This document shows, piece after piece, positions 26,166-33,779 of a stretch of DNA of 64,000 bases. The notes below the pieces were generated by a model. It saw only the letters and a program-made list of their open reading frames with translations. It was not told the DNA's origin and ran no database searches. Location of the stretch: contig CALEJV010000003.1 of assembly GCA_937898545.1 (NCBI GenBank), positions 62,001-126,000 of the forward strand, written 5' to 3'. A program made the position numbers and the translations under genes. The DNA comes from an uncultured Candidatus Saccharibacteria bacterium. Lineage in GTDB: Bacteria; Patescibacteriota; Saccharimonadia; Saccharimonadales; Saccharimonadaceae. Numbering within the stretch: position 1 is the stretch's first letter; each line of letters opens with the position of its first letter.

Positions 26166-27044
26166 ATGACACAGCAACCACTTATTATGATCACTGGCGC
26201 AAAAGTGACGCCAGCCAAACGGCACTTTATCTCGCAGTTTGGACAAATCGAGTATCTGACCTATCAAGGGCAACACTATAAAATGAACGCCGCCGCTGGC
26301 GTTGTGAAGCAGCTTACTGGGCAGTATGAGCTTTTGGTGGTAGGATACCAACCAGATGATGCGGCAATCTTTGCCGAGACGTGCGGCCTACCAACCAACC
26401 GCTTTATCCCAGCTGACCTGCGCCGCGCAACTGACATCGAGCGGACCGCGAGCCAGGCAGCAGCTCTCCAGCAAGAGCTGGATGTACCACTCTACGTTGT
26501 ACACTATGGCGGGGCATCGGATACCAAGGCGGCATTGCCCCGCAATAGTCTCCTTGCCCATACCTGGGATATGGAGGCGGCGGCTATCCCTGATTTGGTA
26601 GAAAATAATTGCGTCACATTGGTCAAACTGTTGCAAGCACTGCGTCAGCACGGAGTATTTGCCCGCCAACCATACACCAAGGTTATGAGTATCACGGCTG
26701 CGGCAGCAGTGCGCGCCAAGGCTCATCTTGGCTTAGATGTAGCCCAGAAAGCAGCTGGCCATGGCTTGCTGCGCTCAATAGCCCTCGATCTTACGCCAGA
26801 GAATATCTTTATCACTGAGATCATGCCAGGCAGTACCGACACTGGATTTTTTGACAACGACTACACGATGGATGAGGCGATTCGCGTCACGCGCGACCTT
26901 GGCTATGACAAAACGCCAGAGACGTATCCACTCTTTACAGCCGAGCAAATCGGTGATGCGGTGAAGTATGTCGTCACTGCACAGTGCAATGTGCGCGAGA
27001 TAGCCCTCTTGCCGTATGGACAGTTCCCACATCTTGGCGCGTAG
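26166..27044 (+). CDS. SDR-like oxidoreductase, divergent to the Fur-family gene
   Basis: 292 residues from ATG 26166, which lies 7 nt after a TATCAT box. A Rossmann-type pattern is visible but degenerate: the N-terminus LIMITGAKVTPAKRHFI lacks the classical TGxxxGxG glycine spacing. Later segments (MSITAAAAVRAKAHLGLDVAQKAAGHGLL; ITEIMPGSTDTGFFDN; AEQIGDAVKYVV) resemble the SDR active-site helix and substrate loop. No clear YxxxK is seen, so catalysis may be altered. Likely NAD(P)-binding; substrate unknown. It shares the operator region with a Fur-family gene, so expression is probably metal-dependent. A COG0523 gene follows 134 nt later. Confidence 0.65.
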   Translation: MTQQPLIMITGAKVTPAKRHFISQFGQIEYLTYQGQHYKMNAAAGVVKQLTGQYELLVVGYQPDDAAIFAETCGLPTNRFIPADLRRATDIERTASQAAALQQELDVPLYVVHYGGASDTKAALPRNSLLAHTWDMEAAAIPDLVENNCVTLVKLLQALRQHGVFARQPYTKVMSITAAAAVRAKAHLGLDVAQKAAGHGLLRSIALDLTPENIFITEIMPGSTDTGFFDNDYTMDEAIRVTRDLGYDKTPETYPLFTAEQIGDAVKYVVTAQCNVREIALLPYGQFPHLGA

Positions 27045-27080
27045 TTGGCCGTACGTGTGGCTTTTGGCTCTTTGCTCTTT

Positions 27081-27103
27081 GCTCTGTAACAAACCTGCAA
27101 TAC
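27081..27103 (+). promoter_or_regulatory. Imperfect copy of the Fur-type operator upstream of the COG0523 gene
   Basis: GCTCTGTAA-N5-CTGCAATAC keeps the 5-bp spacer and the TGYAA/TGCAATA core of the perfect operator at 26115-26137; even the spacer bases are similar (CAAAC against CAAAT). It lies about 12 bp upstream of a TTATAA -10-like box (27118-27123), i.e. over the -35 region. A weaker match than the other two, so the call is tentative. Confidence 0.45.
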
Positions 27104-27178
27104 TCGTGGTACAGCATTATAAAGAGTGGTGTTGCGGGGGTTACTAACACATAATAAGAATAATCATAAGGAGAAACA

Positions 27179-28804
27179 ATGGAAAGATATAAACAGACAC
27201 CATCGAATGATCATTCGCTTGAAGTGCTCGGGGTGCTTGGGCCGCTCGGTGCAGGTAAGACGACAACGCTCAATCAGCTGATCGAACGTGTACCGCTCGA
27301 TACAAGCTACGCAGTCGTGGTAAATGACGTCGGTCAGGACAATGTGGACGCGAGACGGATTGCTCAGCACCCAGCTAATCGTAGTGAGCAGATTATTCCG
27401 CTCACGGCGGGCTGTATTGGCTGCTCGGATGCAACGCAGTTCCAGGCGGCGCTCGACCGTGTGCGCGATGCTGGAATAGACATGCTCTTTATTGAGCCAA
27501 CCGGGATTGCGCCAGGGACGGAGATCGCTGAGGTGGTAGGCTCAAGTGGCTATGATTTCTCGGCCCTTGCCTTGGTTAACGCACGAACAGCATCACGCGA
27601 CATGCATTATCAAGTGCTACCGAGCCAATTGGCGGTGGCAGACATTGTTGGTATAACGCACACTCCAAATGATAGAGCAGCACTCACAGTGATCGATTCT
27701 GTGCTCGAGCAATTACCTGCCTTGCCACCCGAGGTAGCTGTTGAGCTCATTCGCCCCGGTAGTACAGACTATGCAGAGGTGCTGGCGAGGTTGCGCGGCG
27801 TAGAGCGGCAACTTCACCTTGGTCAGCGAGCAGTTGCCCAGGTGTGCGGCAACCACTGCCATGACCATCATCACAGCCATGACCATTGCGATCACGACCA
27901 CAATGTAAGTGCACAATCATTTGCTTTGCGCGGTGATGTTACCTCCGCACAGCTGCGCGATTTCCTTATGCCGCTCACCCAAGACTCGAGCGCGCCACTT
28001 CTGCGGGCTAAGGGTGTGGCAGCTGGCAAGCGCTTCGATCTCGTGGGTGATGAGTGGAATGAGCAACCTGAGCCAGAAGGTGCGCCGCGTATCAATGTGA
28101 TATTTGGTGGGCATATGCCGCAGCATGTGGCGACAACAATGCAAGCGTTTGCCTGCCAGGAGACGATGACGGTGCAAGGGACGAAGAAAGACATCGTTGC
28201 TTCGGTGCGTGAGCTGCCGCTGGCCGACCGCATTGCGATTATCGAGCAGCGAGTCCAGCAATACCCCGCACCGATTAGCCCGGTGCATGGTGAGTTGATC
28301 ACTGATTGTGAAGCAGATGAAGGCTACGAAATTGCCTTTTGGCGTCAGTCTGATGATATTCCGGATAATATCAAGCGCCAAGCTCTAGAGCACTATCTGG
28401 CGTTTCGCCTAGCCGGTCTGAGTGAGCTGCAAACACACCCTGAAGCGATTGCACATGATGACGAAAAACGTGCTTATTGGCAGCGGCGCTATGGTGCAAC
28501 GCTCGGCTGGAACTACTACCATCTCACCGATATGATCGATCCAGCTATGCAACAGCACATAACGGCCGCGCAGCCAGCTCAGCTGCTGTGTGAAGGGTTT
28601 ATGGCGCTCGAGCGTCTTACCTTTGATGAAGGTAGGGCAGAGGAAAAGCCAGAATTTGTCAGTGCGGTGCTGCGTGCGGCGCTGGCAGCAGAAGATGTGA
28701 CTAGCGAGCAATGCCAGGCGGTGCTGCGCCGCGGCCAGCTTCTCTCGGCGCAGCATCCGGAGTATGCACAGCGGTGGCAACAAGCAGCTGCTTCTCTTGA
28801 GTGA
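27179..28804 (+). CDS. COG0523/CobW-family GTPase with His-rich metal segment
   Basis: G3E-family P-loop GTPase, usually a metal chaperone or insertase. P-loop GPLGAGKTTTL (residues 21-31), VVNDVG switch, LTAGCIGCSDA in place of the usual CxCC metal motif (Cys79 and Cys82), and FIEPTGIAPG as the Walker-B-like region. A segment at 223-242 alternates Cys, His and Asp (CGNHCHDHHHSHDHCDHDHN), typical of zinc-handling members. The C-terminal 200 residues (from about 340) go beyond normal COG0523 proteins and match nothing I know. Strong AAGGAG 6 nt before ATG. Neighbouring Fur-family gene and operator copy suggest induction under zinc limitation. Confidence 0.85.
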   Translation: MERYKQTPSNDHSLEVLGVLGPLGAGKTTTLNQLIERVPLDTSYAVVVNDVGQDNVDARRIAQHPANRSEQIIPLTAGCIGCSDATQFQAALDRVRDAGIDMLFIEPTGIAPGTEIAEVVGSSGYDFSALALVNARTASRDMHYQVLPSQLAVADIVGITHTPNDRAALTVIDSVLEQLPALPPEVAVELIRPGSTDYAEVLARLRGVERQLHLGQRAVAQVCGNHCHDHHHSHDHCDHDHNVSAQSFALRGDVTSAQLRDFLMPLTQDSSAPLLRAKGVAAGKRFDLVGDEWNEQPEPEGAPRINVIFGGHMPQHVATTMQAFACQETMTVQGTKKDIVASVRELPLADRIAIIEQRVQQYPAPISPVHGELITDCEADEGYEIAFWRQSDDIPDNIKRQALEHYLAFRLAGLSELQTHPEAIAHDDEKRAYWQRRYGATLGWNYYHLTDMIDPAMQQHITAAQPAQLLCEGFMALERLTFDEGRAEEKPEFVSAVLRAALAAEDVTSEQCQAVLRRGQLLSAQHPEYAQRWQQAAASLE

Positions 28805-28844
28805 GTCATATGAAGACTTTTGCGTAGCCTAACTCATCCCATAT

Positions 28845-28875
28845 AAAACACCCCAGCCATCCCCTGGGGTGTTTT
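28845..28875. terminator. Bidirectional terminator between COG0523 gene and GlsB-like gene
   Basis: Perfect 12-bp stem AAAACACCCCAG / CTGGGGTGTTTT with a 7-nt loop, between convergent genes. The A-run and T-run in the stem serve both strands. Confidence 0.88.
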
Positions 28876-28900
28876 GTGTTGAAATTGGCTTGGCCTGAGC

Positions 28901-29155
28901 TTATTTTTTGATAAGCTTGAGGATAACCAGCAGTACAACTGCGCCAAAGAAGGCGGTCAGTAGGCTAGCGAAGTTAAAGCCAGTTAGCACATCGGCACTG
29001 CCGCCCATCAGGCTTACCAGCCAGCCACCCAGCATTGCGCCGATGATACCAACGATGATGTTGGTCAGTGCGCCTGAGTCTTCACCTTTATTTACCACCT
29101 TGGATGCCAGCCAGCCGGCAAGACCACCGATGATAAGCCATACAAGTATAGTCAT
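28901..29155 (-). CDS. GlsB/YeaQ/YmgE-family small membrane protein
   Basis: 84 residues with three membrane helices and the family's glycine-rich pattern: ILVWLIIGGLAGWLASKVV, a short charged loop GEDSGALTNIIVGIIGAMLGGWL, and a final hydrophobic helix ending LKLIKK. Called transglycosylase-associated in databases, though without enzymatic motifs; members are often stress-induced. ATG 29155 is chosen because AAGGAG lies 11 nt upstream; the longer frame from 29176 would start inside the leader. A palindrome is centred on its -10 region. It lies 45 nt downstream of clpB on the same strand, so it could also be co-transcribed. Confidence 0.85.
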   Translation of the reverse strand: MTILVWLIIGGLAGWLASKVVNKGEDSGALTNIIVGIIGAMLGGWLVSLMGGSADVLTGFNFASLLTAFFGAVVLLVILKLIKK

Positions 29156-29186
29156 AGTTGATTGTCTCCTTATCAATAATATTGTT

Positions 29187-29203
29187 ATGATAGTATATCA
29201 TAG
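29187..29203. promoter_or_regulatory. Small palindrome over the -10 box of the GlsB-like gene
   Basis: TATGATA-GTA-TATCATA, perfect 7-bp arms. On the minus strand the centre contains TATACT, the probable -10 box, so a bound protein would block this promoter. It is AT-rich and short, so chance is possible. Confidence 0.35.
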
Positions 29204-29220
29204 TTGGGGAGTAAAAGCTA

Positions 29221-31371
29221 TTAGGACGCCTGCGGGCTGAAGGTGACTCGCCCGTCAGCTGCCTTCGCTACCACCGTCATACCTTCGTGGATGCGCCCAT
29301 CGATCAGCTCCAGCGCCAGCGGGTCAAGAATACGCTTTTGCACCAAACGCTTGAGTGGCCGGGCGCCAAAGCTTGGGTCGTAGCCATCCCGGGCCAGCAT
29401 GTCGTGGACGCTCTCGTCAAACGCCAGCGTGATATCGCGGCTGTCTTTGACGTGGCGGGCAACGCGCTCCAGCTGCACGTCAACGATGGCCCGCATGGCT
29501 TGCTCGTGAATACGGTCGAAGATCACGATATCGTCGATACGGTTGAGAAATTCTGGGCGGAAATGCTGACGCAGCACCTCGAGCATTTTATTGTCCAGCA
29601 CAGACAGGTCATCGCCGGTAAAGTCCATAATCATCTGCGAGCCAACATTGCTCGTCATGATAATAATGGTGTTGCTAAAGTCGATCGTCCGGCCTTGGCC
29701 ATCAGTCAGGCGGCCATCGTCCAGCACCTGGAGGAGCACGTTAAAGACGTCGGGGTGGGCCTTCTCGATTTCGTCAAACAGTACCACGCTGTAGGGGCGA
29801 CGGCGCACTGCTTCGGTCAGTTGCCCGCCTTGGTCGTAGCCAACGTAGCCTGGTGGCGAGCCAATCAGGCGGGCGACGGCGTGGCGCTCCATGTATTCAC
29901 TCATATCGATGCGGATCATGGCGTGCTCATCGTCGAATAATTCGCGGCACAGGCTGCGGGCTACCTCTGTTTTGCCCACCCCGGTTGGGCCAAGGAAGAG
30001 GAAGGAGCCAATTGGCCGATTGGTATCACTGAGCCCAGCGCGTGAACGGCGAATGGCGCTCGCCACAGCGGCCACGGCGCGGTCTTGGCCGATGACTTGG
30101 CGGCCGATTGAGTCTTCAAGCTTGGTTAATTTACTCGATTCGCTTTCCATCAGCCGCTCGACGGGGATGCCCGTCCAGCGCGCCACTACGCTGGCGATGT
30201 CATCAGGCGTGACTTCTTCGCGCAGCAAGCGGTCGGCTGGTGGGATGGCGGCTAGCTCCTGGCGAGCGCTGGCGAGCTTTTTCTCCAGCTCTGGCATATC
30301 GCCGTATTTGATACGGCTTGCAGTAGCGAGATCCGCGTCGCGTTCAGCGATTTCTAGTTGTGAGCGCAGACTGTCCATTTTTTCGGCAGCGGTGTTGACA
30401 GTCTGCAGGATATTCTTTTCGTGCTGCCATTTGCTGTCAATCGCCTTAGCCTGAGCCCGGAGGTTAGCGATCTGCTGCTTGATTTCTGCTTTGCGGGCTT
30501 TGGCGTGGTCGGATTTGTCTTTTTTGAGCGCGGCCTCTTCAATCTCCAGCTGCAAGCGGCGGTTATTGAGCCGATCTAGGCTAATCGGCACGCTCTCTAG
30601 CTGCATCTTCAGGGCACTGGTGGCTTCATCCAGCAGGTCAACTGCCTTATCAGGCAAAAAGCGATCAGGTAAGTAGCGAGTGGAAAGCCGCGCTGCTGCT
30701 ACAATCGCATCATCAGCGATCTTGACGCCGTGGTGGACTTCGTACTTTTCCTTGAGGCCACGCAAGATAGCGATGGTGTCGTCAAAGCTCGGCTCGCCGA
30801 CGTAAACTGGCTGAAAGCGCCGCTCCAGGGCTGCATCCTTCTCGACATGCTGGCGGTACTCGGCCAGCGTGGTGGCACCAATCATATGGAGTTTGCCGCG
30901 GGCCAGGGCAGGTTTGAGCATATTGCCGGCGTCCATACTGCCTTCGCCTTTGCCGGCGCCGACCATGGTGTGAATTTCATCGACGAAGAGAATGATCTCG
31001 CCGGCCGCTTCCTCTACCTCTTTGAGTACACCCTTGAGGCGCTCTTCAAACTGGCCGCGGAAGCTCGCGCCGGCTAGCAAGCTGGAGATCTCCAGGCTAA
31101 TCAGCCGCTTGTCTTTCAGCGACGCCGGTACGTTCCCCTTGACGATGCGCTGCGCCAAGGCCTCGACGATGGCCGTTTTGCCGACACCCGGCTCGCCGAT
31201 CAGCACCGGGTTATTCTTGGTGCGTCGGCTGAGGATCTGCATGGTGCGGCGAATCTCTTCATCCCGGCCAATGACTGGGTCGAGCTTACCCTCACGCGCC
31301 AGTGCCGTGATGTCCGTCCCAAACTGCTCGAGTGGCTTTTGGTTACTTTGTTGATTCATGTTTGGTGGCAT
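29221..31371 (-). CDS. clpB: ClpB-type AAA+ disaggregase lacking the N-domain
   Basis: Two AAA+ modules: NBD1 with GEPGVGKTAIVEALA and ILFVDEIHTMVGAG, NBD2 with LGPTGVGKTEVARSL, VLFDEIEKAHPDV and a sensor-2 GARPLKR segment. Between them lies a ClpB-type coiled-coil middle domain (about 300-410, LNNRRLQLEIEEAALKKDK), which distinguishes it from ClpA/ClpC. Length is 716 residues against about 857 in E. coli because the N-terminal substrate domain is missing. The chain enters NBD1 almost immediately at FGTDITALAREGKLDPVIGR. ATG 31371 is preceded by a very strong AAGGAGGG, so I reject the longer start at 31404. A CIRCE element controls the promoter, which indicates HrcA heat-shock regulation. Confidence 0.93.
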   Translation of the reverse strand: MPPNMNQQSNQKPLEQFGTDITALAREGKLDPVIGRDEEIRRTMQILSRRTKNNPVLIGEPGVGKTAIVEALAQRIVKGNVPASLKDKRLISLEISSLLAGASFRGQFEERLKGVLKEVEEAAGEIILFVDEIHTMVGAGKGEGSMDAGNMLKPALARGKLHMIGATTLAEYRQHVEKDAALERRFQPVYVGEPSFDDTIAILRGLKEKYEVHHGVKIADDAIVAAARLSTRYLPDRFLPDKAVDLLDEATSALKMQLESVPISLDRLNNRRLQLEIEEAALKKDKSDHAKARKAEIKQQIANLRAQAKAIDSKWQHEKNILQTVNTAAEKMDSLRSQLEIAERDADLATASRIKYGDMPELEKKLASARQELAAIPPADRLLREEVTPDDIASVVARWTGIPVERLMESESSKLTKLEDSIGRQVIGQDRAVAAVASAIRRSRAGLSDTNRPIGSFLFLGPTGVGKTEVARSLCRELFDDEHAMIRIDMSEYMERHAVARLIGSPPGYVGYDQGGQLTEAVRRRPYSVVLFDEIEKAHPDVFNVLLQVLDDGRLTDGQGRTIDFSNTIIIMTSNVGSQMIMDFTGDDLSVLDNKMLEVLRQHFRPEFLNRIDDIVIFDRIHEQAMRAIVDVQLERVARHVKDSRDITLAFDESVHDMLARDGYDPSFGARPLKRLVQKRILDPLALELIDGRIHEGMTVVAKAADGRVTFSPQAS

Positions 31372-31475
31372 ATATCCCTCCTTGTAGTTATATAGTGCGG
31401 GCAACAGAACGCCCGGTGAGTTACTTAAAAACGGGTGGCCGATCGCGCTGGGTATCAGCCGCGTGGCCTATTGGT

Positions 31476-31513
31476 ATAGTAACAAATTAGCACTCTCGAT
31501 GCAAGAGTGCTAA
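31476..31513 (-). promoter_or_regulatory. clpB promoter with perfect CIRCE (HrcA operator)
   Basis: TTAGCACTC-N9-GAGTGCTAA at 31487-31513 is a perfect match to the CIRCE consensus. On the minus strand a TTGCAT -35 (31499-31504) and TACTAT -10 (31476-31481) are 17 bp apart, with CIRCE covering the -35 box, so HrcA binding would exclude RNA polymerase. The leader to the clpB ATG is about 100 nt. Confidence 0.93.
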
Positions 31514-31689
31514 TTGACAGAGTTTTGATAGGTGTGCTTGATTTGCTTAGCACTGCTTTCTTAGCGTCAAGAGCGTATACCCATAAGAGTAATATAAGAC
31601 ATTGATAGTTTCAGCAGCTCACCCTTCTGAGTGAGATCAAAAGGATATAGCAGCAATCAGTCTCCATTCTTTTGTGTATAATAGACGCC

Positions 31690-32190
31690 ATGGCAAACAT
31701 ATATTTTACTCGGGCAATCCAACCAGATAATGACCACCCCCATTTCTTAGCCAAAGCACTCATTGTTGATGCGACTGGCAAAATTCTCGTCCTTGAGCGC
31801 AGTAGTACGCATCCGCTCTTTCCGCATGGTGCCGACCTGCCTGGTGGCATAGTCGAGCCTGGCGAGACACCACTAGAGGCGGCGCGGCGGGAAATAGAAG
31901 AAGAGACTGGCCTTAGCTTTGCGCCGAGCCAGTTGAGCGTGGCCTTCGAGCACGTACTGCCACACCCTGATGGCCAGCGGCTGAGCTATATGTGCTATGC
32001 GGCACTGGTTGATGGCGATGCGCCAGAAATTACCCTCAGCTGGGAGCACAGTAGCTACCAATGGCTCACACCAGATGACCTGATGCAGCAGCCCATTACG
32101 CCACAAACCGACTATCCCTTTGCGGCGGCGGTGCATTATATCAGCTCATTGCGGCACTACGCCCAGCAGGAACGACCTGAACTGCTGTAA
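31690..32190 (+). CDS. Nudix hydrolase
   Basis: Nudix-box protein of 166 residues. The signature GGIVEPGETPLEAARREIEEETGL contains every conserved Glu of the GX5EX7REUXEEXGU motif. Nudix enzymes hydrolyse nucleoside diphosphates linked to another group (oxidised nucleotides, ADP-ribose, NADH); the substrate is not readable. The central QRLSYMCYAALVDG strand is normal. Start ATG 31690 lies 7 nt after TATAAT (31677-31682), so leaderless; the earlier ATG at 31672 would precede the promoter. A 5'-nucleotidase-like gene follows, which suggests shared nucleotide clean-up. Confidence 0.88.
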   Translation: MANIYFTRAIQPDNDHPHFLAKALIVDATGKILVLERSSTHPLFPHGADLPGGIVEPGETPLEAARREIEEETGLSFAPSQLSVAFEHVLPHPDGQRLSYMCYAALVDGDAPEITLSWEHSSYQWLTPDDLMQQPITPQTDYPFAAAVHYISSLRHYAQQERPELL

Positions 32191-32214
32191 CCGGTGAATG
32201 ATAAAGGAGTATGT

Positions 32215-32874
32215 ATGGAGTACGTAAAAAGCAACAGACCTGCTATTGCCGTTGATCTTGATGACGTTGTTTTCCCTTGTGCTGAAGGGCTAGTAGCGGC
32301 ATATAACGAGTATTACGGTACCAACTTTCGACCTGATATACCACAATCGACCTGGGACGTATCACAAGAAGAAGTGCAGGAGCGATTTAATGGATTGCAA
32401 CTAGGGACGACGCCAGGCATGGTGAAGCCTGGTTGGTTTGAGGAGATGCAAGTCCCAGACATAGAGACAATCGAGGCGTTGCGAAGACTAGCGGCCACGT
32501 ATCGACTCTATGCAGTCTCGGCTCGGCACTATGGCCTGGCAGATGTGACACAGCAGAGTATCGAAAAGTATTTGCCTGGTGTCTTTGAGCAGGTTATTTT
32601 GACGCGGCGGCCAGTCGAAACCGAGGATAGCATCAAGATGATGACTGACTCCAAGACAGAGATATACCGGCAGTACAATATGACGGTTGCAATTGATGAC
32701 TCGCCATATCATCTTGAGCGTGGCCTCGCAGGAGATGATGCACCGCTTGGCTTGGCAATTTTATTTGGCGAACGGCCATGGCATCCAGGCGCTACGATCG
32801 ACGATCCGCGCGCTATTGAGTGCCGCACCTGGGCGGAGGCGGAAGAGGCTATTGCCCGGTATTTCGCTCGGTAA
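32215..32874 (+). CDS. HAD-superfamily 5'(3')-deoxyribonucleotidase-like protein
   Basis: 219 residues with the HAD motif I AIAVDLDDVVFPC (nucleophile Asp and acid Asp at DLDD), motif II YAVSARHYG, a downstream Lys/Arg region TRRPVETEDSIK, and motif IV AIDDSPYH. The layout resembles the NT5C/YqfW deoxyribonucleotidase branch. It would dephosphorylate nucleotides or a related phosphomonoester. Start ATG 32215 has AAGGAG 6-11 nt upstream; GTG 32194 is the longer alternative. It follows the Nudix gene by 24 nt in the same direction. Confidence 0.8.
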   Translation: MEYVKSNRPAIAVDLDDVVFPCAEGLVAAYNEYYGTNFRPDIPQSTWDVSQEEVQERFNGLQLGTTPGMVKPGWFEEMQVPDIETIEALRRLAATYRLYAVSARHYGLADVTQQSIEKYLPGVFEQVILTRRPVETEDSIKMMTDSKTEIYRQYNMTVAIDDSPYHLERGLAGDDAPLGLAILFGERPWHPGATIDDPRAIECRTWAEAEEAIARYFAR

Positions 32875-32955
32875 ATTTGAGTGAGAAACATCTGGCTCTG
32901 GATAATACACTGATTGCCTTGCAATCTGTATGTAGGATGGGCTACTATATTTTCT

Positions 32956-33696
32956 ATGAATCTAACGATGAAACTAACGAGACTCTTGAAAGTTCTCTGG
33001 CCAGTACTGCTCTGTGCAGTGGTGTGGCAGCTACTGCAGTTTGCTCCGGCAGACCAGTGGTGGTGGCTACAAAAAGCAATGAGCCCACTCACGACGACGA
33101 TGATTTTTCTTGCAGTTTGGCGCTATAGCGATCGGCAGCAGCCAACGACGTGGCTCCTTCTTGTGGCGCTTGTGCTGTTTGCTGTGGCTGACTCGCTGGT
33201 GGCGTTCTTGCCCTTCTCGCATCTCATCGTTGGGCTGGGGGTGTCTTTGCTGGCGTATCTGGTGCTCTGTGTTATAAATTTGTGGCGCCTCATCTTTGCC
33301 CTTGCGAAGGGAGCTGCCAGGCGCATAAATTGGGTATTGCTGCTAGCTACCTTCATGGGCAATGCAATAATGGTATATTCGACACTGTACAATGTGTTGC
33401 CGCGTGTAGGAAGCCCGCTCCTTGCTGGAGCAATAAAAGTATATGCTGCTGTACTTATAGTACTGATGACGAGTGGGGCAGCGGCAGCTCTAACAGACTA
33501 TCGGCTACGGTGGAGCGTGGGTAGTTGTAATGGGACAATACTTGCCGCCTCGGAGTCGGCCCTTGCGCTGCAGCTCTTTGGTAAAGCATCTGAGGCATGG
33601 ATTATCTATAGTATTATGCCATTGTATTGGTGTGGCCTCGTCTCCTATGTTGCGGCAAGCCGACCAAAGAAGGAGCGGCTTACATCGCGAGTGTAG
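32956..33696 (+). CDS. Multi-pass membrane protein, YhhN-like
   Basis: 246 residues with seven to eight hydrophobic helices. Early KAMSPLTTTMIFL and ALVLFAVADSLVAFLPFSHLI recall the KPLTT and GD-F-H patterns of YhhN/TMEM86 lysoplasmalogenase-like proteins, but several diagnostic residues (for example the Gly-Asp pair) are changed, so the family call is moderate. A C-terminal basic tail (SRPKKERLTSRV) faces the cytoplasm. ATG 32956 lies 7 nt after TACTAT, so leaderless. A stand-alone gene between a HAD-like gene and uvrA. Confidence 0.55.
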   Translation: MNLTMKLTRLLKVLWPVLLCAVVWQLLQFAPADQWWWLQKAMSPLTTTMIFLAVWRYSDRQQPTTWLLLVALVLFAVADSLVAFLPFSHLIVGLGVSLLAYLVLCVINLWRLIFALAKGAARRINWVLLLATFMGNAIMVYSTLYNVLPRVGSPLLAGAIKVYAAVLIVLMTSGAAAALTDYRLRWSVGSCNGTILAASESALALQLFGKASEAWIIYSIMPLYWCGLVSYVAASRPKKERLTSRV

Positions 33697-33779
33697 CGCC
33701 CTAAAAGATGCGGGGAGGCTCAGTTGGCTTCTTACACAAATCTAGTATCTCGCCAGTATACATGCTACAATGAGACGAT

